Origin: 55-13 sp964501275
GTDB lineage: Bacteria; Armatimonadota; Fimbriimonadia; Fimbriimonadales; Fimbriimonadaceae
Reading direction: 5' to 3'
Assembly: GCA_964501275.1 (NCBI GenBank)
Contig: CAZCSP010000009.1
Location: 76,891 to 140,890 of the forward strand
DNA length: 64,000 nucleotides
The translations under genes were made by a program, and so were the position numbers. The notes under the pieces are model-generated. The model worked only from the letters and a program-made list of their open reading frames with translations, made no database searches and was not told where the DNA came from. Shown here piece after piece: positions 1 to 8,909 of the stretch (the first letter of the stretch is position 1; the number at the start of each line of letters is the position of its first letter).

Positions 1-106
1 TTGTTCATGGCTTCATTGTAACAATGATTTTCCATAACTGCCACCGTTTGCTTCATCTTCTTAGGCGATAAAGCCGTGAGGCTCGTTCATTTTGATGATC
101 GGTTGG
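1..106. other. Window edge, no gene recognised
   Basis: This stretch lies downstream of the CBM9-like gene on the minus strand. I see no convincing coding frame, RNA or strong terminator hairpin in it. Confidence 0.5.
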
Positions 107-814
107 CTAGCGGACGAACTCCACGAATCCCCAATGCTCGGGCTGGTGCATATCGACCTCGCCTTGCGGGGTCCAGACCCAGTTGTCCTCTTTCAAGCCC
201 TCTCGCTTCACATATCGGCGCTCGATCACATCAGTGATCCATTGCACCCGAGAGAAGTTCACCCGCCAAACGTCGCCCGAACGAGGCGGGCAGGGCATTC
301 CCCCGTGTTCGGCAAAGCACACCCAGGGGAAAGCGATCTCGACCGTCCATCCTTGGTCAGTGTCCGAGGGATCGTTCAGTGTGCCCTGGACCTGAACCGC
401 AGACTTGGCGTAGGTTTCCCAGGAGTTATCGGGAGGACCACCGTCTCGATAGGCTCTCGGAAGGTAGAGGTCCCAGGTGGTGTTCAGAGCATTGATCTCA
501 AATTCGAAGTACCGCGCGGCATCGCCGTCGGGGTCGATGAAGACTTCGAAGTCGTTGTCATGGAAGATCACGGAGTCGTGCTCGGTCAGGGTTGCCCAAA
601 CGTGCGGCTCTTCCAATTCGGCGGCCACATAGAAAAACAGCTCATCCCACATCATCTTGGCCCGAGTCCGGAAGCGGGGCAGGGGCCGGAGGTCGCCTTC
701 GATATCCACAAAGTCGTCGGTCCACTCGGCAAGACTCCAGGCGGCTTTATGAACGTCGCCGTCGATCTCCAGCGGCTGGGGCGTGTAGGGGCAACGGTAC
801 GACTTGGGAGTCAT
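107..814 (-). CDS. CBM9-like carbohydrate-binding protein
   Basis: The 235-residue product resembles the family 9 carbohydrate-binding-like fold: an opening strand with EIDGDVHKAAW, then a beta-sandwich with HDNDFEVFIDPDGDAARYFEFEINALNT split over residues of about 80-110, and WTVEIAFPW near residue 165. This DNDFEVFIDPD...YYEFE pattern is typical of CBM9-like proteins that bind sugars or act next to glycosidases. No signal peptide is visible. I chose the ATG at 814 because it overlaps the stop of the upstream gene (ATGA arrangement, 811-814), implying translational coupling; the frame stays open further upstream to 880 but inside that gene. It is the last gene of a minus-strand run starting at the phosphomannomutase-like fusion. 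Its ligand is not predictable. Confidence 0.82.
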   Translation of the reverse strand: MTPKSYRCPYTPQPLEIDGDVHKAAWSLAEWTDDFVDIEGDLRPLPRFRTRAKMMWDELFFYVAAELEEPHVWATLTEHDSVIFHDNDFEVFIDPDGDAARYFEFEINALNTTWDLYLPRAYRDGGPPDNSWETYAKSAVQVQGTLNDPSDTDQGWTVEIAFPWVCFAEHGGMPCPPRSGDVWRVNFSRVQWITDVIERRYVKREGLKEDNWVWTPQGEVDMHQPEHWGFVEFVR

Positions 815-1119
815 CGTTCCGATCCTGGCCCAATCTGCTCCAGGCACTCGGCGACGGATGCCTCGCGGGCCAGCCACCACGCCGCCCGCTCGGAGTAGCC
901 TTCATCAGTCAGCGCAACAACGGCTAGGGCCTCATCCAAAGCGAGGTCGAAGTGGCAGGGATGCTTGGAGAAAGGCGTCGCCGACTCCCTCAGGTGTTGG
1001 CCCACCTCGATCAGCAGTAGATCCAACGCAATGCCGACGGGAAGTTCTTCTCGAACCCCCGACGGCATCGCGACACATCGGTCATTCATGAGTTGCGGCA
1101 GATTGCCCGGCACACTCAC
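811..1119 (-). CDS. Conserved-looking small protein, unknown function
   Basis: A 102-residue acidic, helical protein that I do not recognise. It has no signal peptide, membrane segment or metal-binding cysteine cluster. The start given is GTG at 1119; an internal ATG at 1089 (MNDRCVAMPS) is an alternative with no better ribosome site. Its stop codon overlaps the start of the CBM9-like gene, and its start is 14 nt after the stop of the preceding minus-strand gene. That packing is the best evidence that it is real. It may simply couple expression or partner with the CBM9-like protein, but nothing in the residues shows this. Confidence 0.6.
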   Translation of the reverse strand: MSVPGNLPQLMNDRCVAMPSGVREELPVGIALDLLLIEVGQHLRESATPFSKHPCHFDLALDEALAVVALTDEGYSERAAWWLAREASVAECLEQIGPGSER

Positions 1120-1133
1120 AATCTACTTCAGGT

Positions 1134-1541
1134 TTACTTGGCTCGGGCAAAGTAAAAGTGCTTCTTCCCGTTTTTCCAGGTGGTTTTACGGACGTACTTC
1201 TTGCCATCCCGGATGAAGTAGGGTCGGCTGAAGTAGGCGGCCCGAGTTCGCTGAAGCTTGCTCTGGCTCTTCCGATCCTGCTCATAGCGGTGGGCGGAAT
1301 ACAGGGCTCCGGCGGTTCCAGCGAAGAACAGGGTCTTGTCGTTCTTCAGCAGTCCCAAGACGCCCAAACCGCCCGCTACATAGGCGATATTCCGCCACTC
1401 GTTCTTCTTGTCCTGACGACGGTCGATCAGTTTCTCAAGGTCTTTGATGTTCTGGGCTTGGACCATGCTTGGCGCGGCAGCGCCCAAGGCGATTCCACCC
1501 AAAGCCAAGGCTCTTCCTAGGTTTTTGATCCAGTTTCTCAT
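1134..1541 (-). CDS. Small exported protein, unknown function
   Basis: The 135-residue product starts with a signal-peptide-like segment (residues about 1-29: basic MRNWIKNLGR, hydrophobic core, AQA-type cleavage at MVQAQ). A basic stretch (KLIDRRQDKK) and a short hydrophobic glycine-rich segment (about residues 52-77, containing AGGLGVLGLL) follow, which could be a second membrane span. The C-terminal third is rich in Lys, Arg, Tyr and Phe. A strong ribosome site (AAGGAGGGGAAACTG) lies immediately before the ATG. The gene follows the phosphomannomutase-like fusion by 80 nt. I do not recognise a family. Confidence 0.72.
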   Translation of the reverse strand: MRNWIKNLGRALALGGIALGAAAPSMVQAQNIKDLEKLIDRRQDKKNEWRNIAYVAGGLGVLGLLKNDKTLFFAGTAGALYSAHRYEQDRKSQSKLQRTRAAYFSRPYFIRDGKKYVRKTTWKNGKKHFYFARAK

Positions 1542-1621
1542 CAGTTTCCCCTCCTTGTGTCCCTTTCCAAAACGAGGGTTTGGGAAGCCATGTTCCGTAG
1601 GACCTAGGGCCAGAAGCCGTC

Positions 1622-4126
1622 CTAGCTGGCCTGTTGCAACGCTTCGATTTTGCGCGCATAGTTCCCAACCAGTTCCCGGCTGGAGCCTTCGTCGGGGCTC
1701 TCGGCGTAGACGTGGAAAACCGGCTCAATGGAATCGGGGAGGACCAAGACCCAGGAGTCGTGGTCGAATATCTTGATCCCATCTACTAACTCCACACGCT
1801 CGCCCCTAGAGCCTTCCTCGCTGATCTGCCGCATCACCGCGCCCTTGACTTCCCAGGGACAACGCACCATCTCGTAGGCGAGCTGGAATTTGGGCAGCGT
1901 CTCCGCCACTTCGCCCAGTTTCAGCCCGGTGGCTTGAAGCATCGTGACCAGTTTGCCAAATGAGAACGGCGCATCGAATCCGGGGTGCAGGCTGGGGAAG
2001 ATGAACCCGCCTCGGTCGTCTCCAGCGAAGGTCACCTCGGTTTCCAGTGAGGCTGACATCAGGGATCGTATGTCGGCTTTGGTCCGCAATATCCCGACGC
2101 CCGTCTTGCGGAGGGCTTCTTCCAGGCGTGTGGGAGCGGTGATGCTCATCGCGATCGTGGCCTCCGGGTGGGTTTGGGAGACAAGCATGGAGAGGGCCGC
2201 CAGTAGGGTGTTGCCGACCAAGACTTCGCCGCGCTCATCGACCACCGTCAGGCGCTCTCCCTCTTCGGTGAAGAGGACTCCCATATCGTAGCTCAGACTT
2301 TCGACGACCGACTTGAGGTTATCAACGTGTTTCTGAACCTCCTCATCGGTGCGCGGCGAGAGTTTGGCGTCGTTATAGCCGTTCAGCGAGATCGACTCGA
2401 CCCCCAATTGTGCGAGCATGGCGGGGTAATAGGTGGAGATGGAGGAGTAGCCATAGTCGCAGGCAATCCGAAGTCGCCGCTTACCCTCCGGCTTCGGAAG
2501 CTGCTTGAAAAAGTCTGCCTGGTAGCCTTCCACCGCAAGGCTGGCGTATTCGATCACCCCCAGATCTTCGGAGTCGATACGCTTGAAGTCCTCGCGGAAG
2601 AAAGCGGATTCCACCTTTCGCTCCATGTTGCGCGAGAGGTAGGCGCCGTTCCGGTCGAGTAGCTCCACCAGGGTGACCCGCGCATTGCCGGGCAGTTTGC
2701 GCACATTTACCGCCCCTGCCGCGCCGCTCGCCTTGATGAAGTGTCGCGCCACCGGAAGCGCCGAGGATCGGAGGTCCAAGATGTCGCAACCGACGCTCAG
2801 CAGCGAGGCGATCACCGCGCGCTTGATCATTCGCGAACTGCGGGTGCTGTCCCGCGAGGTGACGATCCGGCTCTTGGGAGTTAGACAGGAGCCGTAGGCC
2901 GAGCCTAGTCGGCAGGCGAAATCGGGAGTGATCTCAATGTTGCTCAGCCCTGCGACACCCAACTCTCGGAACAGATTCCCGCGCCATTTGTTGCCCCAAA
3001 CCAGGGACATGGTGACAGTGGAGCCGCGCTCGATAATCTTGTCCGGCCACAACTTGATGCGGGGTCTCACCGTGCAACCGACGTCGATGAGGCATCGGTC
3101 GCCAACGACCGCATCCTCGGAGACCACGCAGTCGCGCTTGATGGTAACTCGGGACCCGATCACCGCCGACCGCACGCTGACCGAGGCGCCGATGTAGGCG
3201 CTGTCCCACACCACTGACCGCTCGACGGAGGCCTCTTCCTCGACCAACGTGTTGTCGCCCAAGACCGTGTACGGCCCGATCCGCGCCCCGCGCTTGACCT
3301 TGCAGTTCCGCCCGATCACCACCGGCGGCACGATAGTCGCAGTCTCGTCGATGGTCGAGTTGGTTCCCACAAAAGTGTTGTTGGACCTCGCCTCATAAGC
3401 GAGCGGCAGATCGACCCGGCCCGACATCAGGTGCTCCTGGGCTTCCCTGTATTGCCCCAGCGAGCCCACGTCGCACCAATACTCCTCCATCACATAGCCA
3501 TAAATCGGCTTGCCCTCTTCCAAGAGCCGGGGAAAGATGTCGCCACTCCAGTCGTAGTTCTTGCCCGCCTCCATGTAGTCGAAGATTTCCGGCTCTAGGA
3601 TGTACATCCCGGTATTCACCGTGTCGCTGAAGACCTCCGACCACCCGGGCTTCTCCAAGAACCTGACAATTCGTCCGTCGTCGTCGGTGATCACGACACC
3701 AAAGTCCAGCGGCGTGGGAACTCGATACAGAATGAGGGTGGCGAGGCTTCCTTTGGCCCGGTGGTACTCCACTGCCTTGGCCAAGTTGCAGTCCGTCAGA
3801 GCGTCGCCAGAGACGATCAGAAACGGCTCTTTGCCCCGAACCAGGTCCTCGGCCTTCTTCACACTCCCGGCGGTTCCCAGCGGCGTGTCCTCGATGGAGT
3901 AGTCCATCTCCACGCCATATTCGCTTCCGTCTCCAAAAGTCCCCTGGATCTCATCGGCCAGGTAGTGAAGGGTGGAGACGACCTGGGTGATCCCGTGCCG
4001 TTTCAGGAGCGTGAGGATGTGCTCCATGATGGGCACGTTGCAGATCGGGACGAGCGGCTTGGGGCGGTTGGACGTAATGGGGCGCAGTCGTGAACCCTCC
4101 CCCCCGGCCATTACAACGGCTTTCAT
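1622..4126 (-). CDS. Mannose-1-phosphate guanylyltransferase / phosphomannomutase-like fusion
   Basis: The 834-residue protein has three parts. Residues 1-235 form a nucleotidyltransferase domain with the signature MKAVVMAGGEGSRLRP and a sugar-phosphate pocket (VSGDALTDCNL). Residues about 250-370 form a left-handed beta-helix of hexapeptide repeats. Residues about 385-834 resemble phosphohexomutase (PGM/PMM). The expected role is nucleotide-sugar (GDP-mannose or similar) synthesis for glycans. In the mutase part I cannot find the usual TASHNP phosphoserine loop (SRDSTRSSRM occurs near its place) or the DGDGDR metal loop (DMGVLFTEEGERL instead), so that domain may be catalytically altered. 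Start is the ATG at 4126, which begins the canonical nucleotidyltransferase motif and has a purine-rich site upstream; the frame stays open to 4189. Confidence 0.9.
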   Translation of the reverse strand: MKAVVMAGGEGSRLRPITSNRPKPLVPICNVPIMEHILTLLKRHGITQVVSTLHYLADEIQGTFGDGSEYGVEMDYSIEDTPLGTAGSVKKAEDLVRGKEPFLIVSGDALTDCNLAKAVEYHRAKGSLATLILYRVPTPLDFGVVITDDDGRIVRFLEKPGWSEVFSDTVNTGMYILEPEIFDYMEAGKNYDWSGDIFPRLLEEGKPIYGYVMEEYWCDVGSLGQYREAQEHLMSGRVDLPLAYEARSNNTFVGTNSTIDETATIVPPVVIGRNCKVKRGARIGPYTVLGDNTLVEEEASVERSVVWDSAYIGASVSVRSAVIGSRVTIKRDCVVSEDAVVGDRCLIDVGCTVRPRIKLWPDKIIERGSTVTMSLVWGNKWRGNLFRELGVAGLSNIEITPDFACRLGSAYGSCLTPKSRIVTSRDSTRSSRMIKRAVIASLLSVGCDILDLRSSALPVARHFIKASGAAGAVNVRKLPGNARVTLVELLDRNGAYLSRNMERKVESAFFREDFKRIDSEDLGVIEYASLAVEGYQADFFKQLPKPEGKRRLRIACDYGYSSISTYYPAMLAQLGVESISLNGYNDAKLSPRTDEEVQKHVDNLKSVVESLSYDMGVLFTEEGERLTVVDERGEVLVGNTLLAALSMLVSQTHPEATIAMSITAPTRLEEALRKTGVGILRTKADIRSLMSASLETEVTFAGDDRGGFIFPSLHPGFDAPFSFGKLVTMLQATGLKLGEVAETLPKFQLAYEMVRCPWEVKGAVMRQISEEGSRGERVELVDGIKIFDHDSWVLVLPDSIEPVFHVYAESPDEGSSRELVGNYARKIEALQQAS

Positions 4127-4524
4127 GATGTCCCTGCCACCCCCCTGTCCTAACGTACGATTCGTTGCATGTATTGTGCCCTCAAACACCCAGAAATCCT
4201 AGACATTTCTGAGGTTTGTTTGGGGGACAAGTGAAGGAACGAACAAGGAGTTTGAGGAAGAAGGGAATGAGGAAGTCAGAGTGGACCTGCAAAACCGCGG
4301 TCCCGGCCTCCTCACGGCGGATCAGGGTGATATGCCGAATCCACTGGGCTTACGACGGATTTGCAAGTCTCTCCTGGAAATCAAGAACCTACCTTTCTTC
4401 CCTCCCACCTTGTCCCCATTCCCCATCCTTTTTTGTTAAGGTTCGTGTTTTTGGGAAAGGAGTCGTATGCTGTAGAGCGTAAGCTTTTAGATATCGCCAA
4501 ATTTTCACGGGAGAAGATTGATCG
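4127..4524. other. Divergent intergenic region (398 nt)
   Basis: Between the minus-strand nucleotidyltransferase fusion and the plus-strand hydrolase. It must hold both promoters, but no clean -35/-10 pair stands out. A 13-mer ATGTATTGTGCCC at about 4169-4181 also occurs in the large palindrome at 27090-27161, so a remnant of that repeat may be here. Short pyrimidine-rich stretches precede 4440. The small frames here have no recognisable content. Confidence 0.4.
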
Positions 4525-5454
4525 ATGAGTATTGTCGACGAACGTTCGCAGGCGGAGTGGCTGGATCAGAACGAGTATCCGTTCCTGTCGCACTATGTCC
4601 AGGTTGATGGCGGTCGGATGCACTATGTGGATGAGGGCCAAGGGGAGCCGATCCTGTTTGTCCATGGGTTCCCCACTTGGTCGTTCATGTGGCGGGGCCT
4701 CATTAAGGATCTGTCGGTCAAGCATCGCTGTATCGCGATGGACCACATTGGGTTTGGGTTATCCGACAAGCCCGAGCATTGGAGCTACACCCCCGAGGCC
4801 CATGCTCGGAACTACCGAAAACTTCTGGATCATTTGGGCCTGTCCACCTTCAGCCTGGTCCTCCACGACTTCGGCGGCCCCATCGCGCTGGCCCATGCCC
4901 TGGACTTTCCCGGACGGGTCAACCGGATTTCGGTCATCAACAGCTTTATGTGGTCGCTGAAGTCCGATGAGCATTTCGTGAAATTCGATCACAAGGTGAA
5001 CGGCCCTATCGGCAAGATGGCCATGACGGCAACACCGCTCGGGTTGAACAAGAAGCTCCATGACATGATCGAGCAGAAGAACAAGGTTCCCCAAAAGGTC
5101 TATCCCCAGTACACCGGCCCGTTCCACAAGGCCTCGGATCGCCAGGGACCCTATGGCTTGGCCAAGGGCTACATCGGGTCCAGCCAATGGCTCTACGACC
5201 TCTGGGTTCGGCGCGAGGCCATTCTGAACAAGCCGCTCCAAGCCGTGTGGGGCATGAAGGACAAGCTCCTGACCTCGACCCACCTGGACAAATGGCGCCA
5301 CTACTGGCCCAACGCCGAAATCGTCACCTTCCCCGACTCCGGCCACCTGGTTTTGGAGGAACAGGCCAGAGAAGTAGAGGCCGCGATCTATATGTTCTTG
5401 GATGGTCAGGGGGAATTGGCCCACATTCACCGGGCAGTAAACTCGGAGTTCTGA
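4525..5454 (+). CDS. Alpha/beta hydrolase, haloalkane-dehalogenase-like
   Basis: The 309-residue protein is an alpha/beta-fold hydrolase close to the haloalkane dehalogenase branch: oxyanion loop HGFPTWSFMWR near residue 49, DHIGFGLSDKP near 75, and nucleophile elbow LVLHDFGGPIAL near 112, where the nucleophile is Asp, not Ser. A C-terminal GHLVLEE supplies the His. Classical dehalogenases have Trp directly after the nucleophilic Asp and Asn/Glu after the HG of the oxyanion loop, which hold the halide; here both are Phe. Dehalogenation is therefore doubtful, and another ester or epoxide-type substrate is possible. The ATG at 4525 follows GGGAGAAG. asnS starts 28 nt downstream, so they may be co-transcribed. 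Confidence 0.85.
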   Translation: MSIVDERSQAEWLDQNEYPFLSHYVQVDGGRMHYVDEGQGEPILFVHGFPTWSFMWRGLIKDLSVKHRCIAMDHIGFGLSDKPEHWSYTPEAHARNYRKLLDHLGLSTFSLVLHDFGGPIALAHALDFPGRVNRISVINSFMWSLKSDEHFVKFDHKVNGPIGKMAMTATPLGLNKKLHDMIEQKNKVPQKVYPQYTGPFHKASDRQGPYGLAKGYIGSSQWLYDLWVRREAILNKPLQAVWGMKDKLLTSTHLDKWRHYWPNAEIVTFPDSGHLVLEEQAREVEAAIYMFLDGQGELAHIHRAVNSEF

Positions 5455-5462
5455 ACCTGCGC

Positions 5463-5470
5463 GGTAAACT
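5463..5470 (+). promoter_or_regulatory. Possible -10 element of asnS
   Basis: GGTAAACT lies 12 nt before the asnS ATG and resembles GGTAAAAT before lepA (56821-56828). No good -35 hexamer lies 16-18 nt upstream, so this is weak. Confidence 0.3.
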
Positions 5471-5482
5471 GCCCGCCAATCT

Positions 5483-6898
5483 ATGGACTACCGGCGAACT
5501 TACGTCCGCGACCTTTTCAACCTGTCTCCAGGGACACAGGCTTCGGCTTATGGCTGGGTGAAGACTCGGCGGGATAGCAAGGGGATCTCCTTTGTCCAAC
5601 TCAGCGACGGCTCCTGCTTCAAGGACTTGCAGGTGGTGGTGAACGAGGGCGTGGTCTCGGCGGACGACCTAAGGCAGATCACGACCGGGGCGTGTGTTCG
5701 GTTCGACGGCGAAATCGTGGAGTCTCCGGCCGCTGGGCAGGCGGTGGAGCTTTTGGCCAAAGGCGTCGAGGTCTATGGCCCGGCTGACCCAGAAAAGTAC
5801 CCGCTCCAAAAGAAGGGCGCAACGATGGAGTTTCTCCGCGAGATCGCCCACCTGCGGGTGCGCGGGAACACGTTTGGCGCGGTCTTCCGAATGCGCGCTC
5901 AGGCCGCGTTTGCCATCCACAAATTCTTCCACGACCGCGGCTTCCACTACATCCAGACCCCGATCATCACCGCCAGCGACGCCGAGGGGGCGGGGGCGAT
6001 GTTTGCCGTTTCGACTAACCTGGAACTCAATGAACCCTTGGAAGGCGAAAGGAAACAGTACGCTTACCGCCTCAAGTCGGCCAATCCCGAGGAGGACTTC
6101 TTTGGCAAGCCCGCGTTCCTGACCGTCAGCGGCCAGCTTGAGGCGGAGACCCTCGCCCTCGGCCTCACCAACGTCTACACCTTCGGCCCCACCTTCCGGG
6201 CCGAGAACTCCAGCACCAGCCGCCACCTGGCCGAGTTCTGGATGGTGGAGCCGGAGATGGCGTTTTGCGACATCGAGGGCGACATGAACCTGGCCGAGGA
6301 GTTCCTGAAGGAGGTCATCGGCTACCTGCTGGAGAACTCCGGGCAGGACTTGGACTTCTTCAACCAGCGCATCGAGCCCGAGCTGCTGAAGACGCTCAAG
6401 CACGTTGTCGAGAGTCCCTTCGAGCGGATGACCTACACCGAGGCGATCAAGCTTTTGGAAGCCAGCGGCGAGGCGTTTGAGTACCCGGTGTTCTGGGGAA
6501 CGGATTTGCAGAGCGAGCACGAACGGTGGCTGACGGAGGTCAAGGTGGGCCGCCCGGTCATCCTCACCGACTATCCCAAGGAGATCAAGGCGTTCTACAT
6601 GAAGGAGAACGCGGATGGGAAGACGGTCCGGGCGATGGATGTGCTTGCTCCTCGAATCGGTGAAATCATTGGCGGGTCGCAACGCGAGGAGAACCTGGCC
6701 GTATTAGAACGCAAGATCGCCGACTTTGGCCTGCCGATGGAGCCCTACTGGTGGTACCTGGACCTGAGAAGGTTCGGCAGCGCCCCCCATGCAGGGTTTG
6801 GCCTCGGGTTTGAGCGGCTGCTGATGTATGTGACGGGCATGAAGAATATCCGGGACGTGATCCCCTATCACCGAACTCCCGGCAACGCGGAGTTCTAA
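5483..6898 (+). CDS. asnS: Asparaginyl-tRNA synthetase
   Basis: AsnRS charges tRNA-Asn with asparagine in the cytoplasm. The 471-residue length is typical of the bacterial enzyme. An N-terminal OB-fold anticodon-binding domain (residues about 15-110, VKTRRDSKGISFVQLSDGSC) precedes the class II catalytic core. Motif 2 is visible as FRAENSSTSRHLAEFWMVEP near residue 235, and motif 3 as GFGLGFERLLMYVTGMKNIR near 440. The enzyme ends in HRTPGNAEF, a common AsnRS ending. Start is ATG 5483. The downstream ABC exporter probably starts only 2 nt after this stop, so the two are likely coupled. Confidence 0.97.
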   Translation: MDYRRTYVRDLFNLSPGTQASAYGWVKTRRDSKGISFVQLSDGSCFKDLQVVVNEGVVSADDLRQITTGACVRFDGEIVESPAAGQAVELLAKGVEVYGPADPEKYPLQKKGATMEFLREIAHLRVRGNTFGAVFRMRAQAAFAIHKFFHDRGFHYIQTPIITASDAEGAGAMFAVSTNLELNEPLEGERKQYAYRLKSANPEEDFFGKPAFLTVSGQLEAETLALGLTNVYTFGPTFRAENSSTSRHLAEFWMVEPEMAFCDIEGDMNLAEEFLKEVIGYLLENSGQDLDFFNQRIEPELLKTLKHVVESPFERMTYTEAIKLLEASGEAFEYPVFWGTDLQSEHERWLTEVKVGRPVILTDYPKEIKAFYMKENADGKTVRAMDVLAPRIGEIIGGSQREENLAVLERKIADFGLPMEPYWWYLDLRRFGSAPHAGFGLGFERLLMYVTGMKNIRDVIPYHRTPGNAEF

Positions 6899-6899
6899 T

Positions 6900-8909
6900 C
6901 TGGCTTTCAACCTCTTTAAGCGGTTCGACCAACGCCTCGCCGCCGAACTGAAGTCCCAGCGCAAGACGATCGCCATCGGTCTTGCCTGCGTGCTGGTGAC
7001 CACTCTCCTCACCACGGCCTCCATCCCGATCATGCGCGAGGGCGTCCAGGCCATTACCGACGCGGCGGGCTACACCGAGCAAAAGTTCTTCTCCGAAGAG
7101 GAGATCACTGCCATTGCCAAGGATTTGGGCAAACAGAACCGCGAAGTCTCCACCGCCCTGTCTCCAATCCAACATCTGCGCGATGAATCGGACTTCGTGT
7201 TCCGTGACGACGAAAAAGGGCAAGCGGCGGCCAGCCTGAACATCTCGGTCGAGAGATTGGAGAGGGCCGTTCATATCTCAAAACAGCCCTCCAGCAAGCG
7301 TCAGACGCCTCAAGAAGCCCTGCCTCAACTGGGCAAAATCTGCCTTTTGGTGGTGCTTCTATTTGGTTTCAAATACTGGTTCACTCGGGGACAGACCTAC
7401 TATCTCAGCAAAGCCGCCGCCAGGCTCGCCAGCAACTTGCGCATCCGGCTGTTTGGCAAGCTTCAACGGCTTCCTGTGAGCTATTTCAGTCAGAAGCGCG
7501 CAGGCTCCATCCAGAGCGTTTTGACCAACGACGTCGGGGTTTATCAGACCGCAGTCACCATTATTCGCGACAGCATCGATGGCCCTCTCAAAGCCCTTGG
7601 TGCGCTGGGCTACATCTTTTGGACCCAGTGGCAACTCGGTCTCGTCACGCTCCTGTTCCTGCCTCCGATGGCCATTGCTATTCAGCGAAATGCCCGGAAG
7701 ATGAAAGAGGCGCAGCGCAAGGTGCAAAGCGACCTCGCCAACCTCAACGCGATGACTCTGGAGTCTCTTCAGGGCACTCGGGTGGTCAAGGCGTTTGCGG
7801 CTGAAGAGAGGATGGAGGCCGAGTATTCGGGATTGGTGGAGAACACGTTCAAGAGCCAGATGCGGGCTACCAAGCGGAACGCCTCTCTCCGCCCCTTGGT
7901 GGAACTCATTGGCGCGGTCGCCCTGGCGGCGTTCCTCTATGTGAGCGGGAACCTGGCCTTCCACGGCGTTCTCCAAGTTGCCGACCTGTTCATGATGGTG
8001 TACTCCCTGGACATCATCAACCAAGGGTCGCGCAACATCGCTTCGGTGAATAACACCTACGCCCAGGTTCAAGCCGCCAGCGAACGCATCTATGCCGAAG
8101 TGTTGGATGTTCCCGAGGAGCATTTCGAGTCGGTAGGCAAGCAAACTCTTGAGTCGCCGACGGGTCGGATCGAGTTCCGCAACGTCTCGTTCGACTATCC
8201 CGATGGCACAAGGGCTCTGAATGGCGTCAGTTTCGCCCTGGACTCAGGGACCAGTTTGGCTTTGGTAGGTCCCAGCGGGGCAGGAAAGAGCACGATCGCC
8301 GATCTGTTACTTCGTTTTTACGATCCCACCGAGGGCGTGATCACGTTTGACGGCGTGGACATCAGAGACTTGGATACGGCTTGGCTGAGGAAGCAGATTG
8401 GCGTGGTACCTCAGCAAACGTTCCTGTTTGCAGGATCGATAGCCGAGAATATCAAGTTGGGCAACTCTGCGGCGACCGATAGCGAAGTGGAAGAGGCGGG
8501 GATCGGGGCTCATGTCGATGCTTTCGTCAGCCGTCTTCCTCAACGCTACAGCGCCACTATCGGCGAGGGCGGTTCTGGCCTCAGTGGGGGGGAGAAGCAG
8601 CGTATCGCTATCGCAAGAGCCCTGGTTCGCAGGCCGACGCTTCTCCTCCTGGATGAAGCCACCTCCGCTCTCGACGCCACCAGTGAGAAAGTCGTCACTG
8701 AGGCGCTGGAGGAGGCCATGAAGCAGCGCACTACCCTCTTCATCGCGCACCGCCTAACCACTGCCGCCCGCGCCGACAAGATTCTCTACCTGCGACGCGG
8801 CGAAGTGGTCGAGCAGGGGCCGCATAGGGAGTTGATGGAGAAGAATGGGGAGTATGCCGCGCTCTTCCGCGTCTTCAGCAACGGAGTCTTGGACGATGGA
8901 CTTCAATAG
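6900..8909 (+). CDS. ABC exporter with fused membrane and ATPase domains (MsbA-like)
   Basis: A half-transporter with an N-terminal membrane domain (first span about residues 22-45, several more between 150 and 370) and a C-terminal ATPase: Walker A GPSGAGKST, Q-loop VVPQQTFLF, signature LSGGEKQRIAIARAL, Walker B LLLLDEATSAL, and a switch His in IAHRL. It would export lipid, glycan or peptide as a homodimer. Start: the first span begins before the GTG at 6990, so the protein must start earlier. The only plausible codon between the last in-frame stop and 6990 with a ribosome site is CTG at 6900 (GGAG at 6889-6892, 7 nt upstream), giving 669 residues. A roughly 100-residue loop follows span 1. 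The stop overlaps the start of the next ATPase gene. Confidence 0.9.
   Translation: MAFNLFKRFDQRLAAELKSQRKTIAIGLACVLVTTLLTTASIPIMREGVQAITDAAGYTEQKFFSEEEITAIAKDLGKQNREVSTALSPIQHLRDESDFVFRDDEKGQAAASLNISVERLERAVHISKQPSSKRQTPQEALPQLGKICLLVVLLFGFKYWFTRGQTYYLSKAAARLASNLRIRLFGKLQRLPVSYFSQKRAGSIQSVLTNDVGVYQTAVTIIRDSIDGPLKALGALGYIFWTQWQLGLVTLLFLPPMAIAIQRNARKMKEAQRKVQSDLANLNAMTLESLQGTRVVKAFAAEERMEAEYSGLVENTFKSQMRATKRNASLRPLVELIGAVALAAFLYVSGNLAFHGVLQVADLFMMVYSLDIINQGSRNIASVNNTYAQVQAASERIYAEVLDVPEEHFESVGKQTLESPTGRIEFRNVSFDYPDGTRALNGVSFALDSGTSLALVGPSGAGKSTIADLLLRFYDPTEGVITFDGVDIRDLDTAWLRKQIGVVPQQTFLFAGSIAENIKLGNSAATDSEVEEAGIGAHVDAFVSRLPQRYSATIGEGGSGLSGGEKQRIAIARALVRRPTLLLLDEATSALDATSEKVVTEALEEAMKQRTTLFIAHRLTTAARADKILYLRRGEVVEQGPHRELMEKNGEYAALFRVFSNGVLDDGLQ

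Noticed and set aside
92..898. 268-residue plus-strand frame opposite the CBM9-like gene
   Set aside because: It is the antisense shadow of a gene with recognisable CBM9-like motifs and coupled starts; high GC makes long antisense frames common here.
4216..4482. 88-residue plus-strand frame in the 4.1-4.5 kb gap
   Set aside because: No ribosome site and no recognisable content; composition looks non-coding and repeat-derived.
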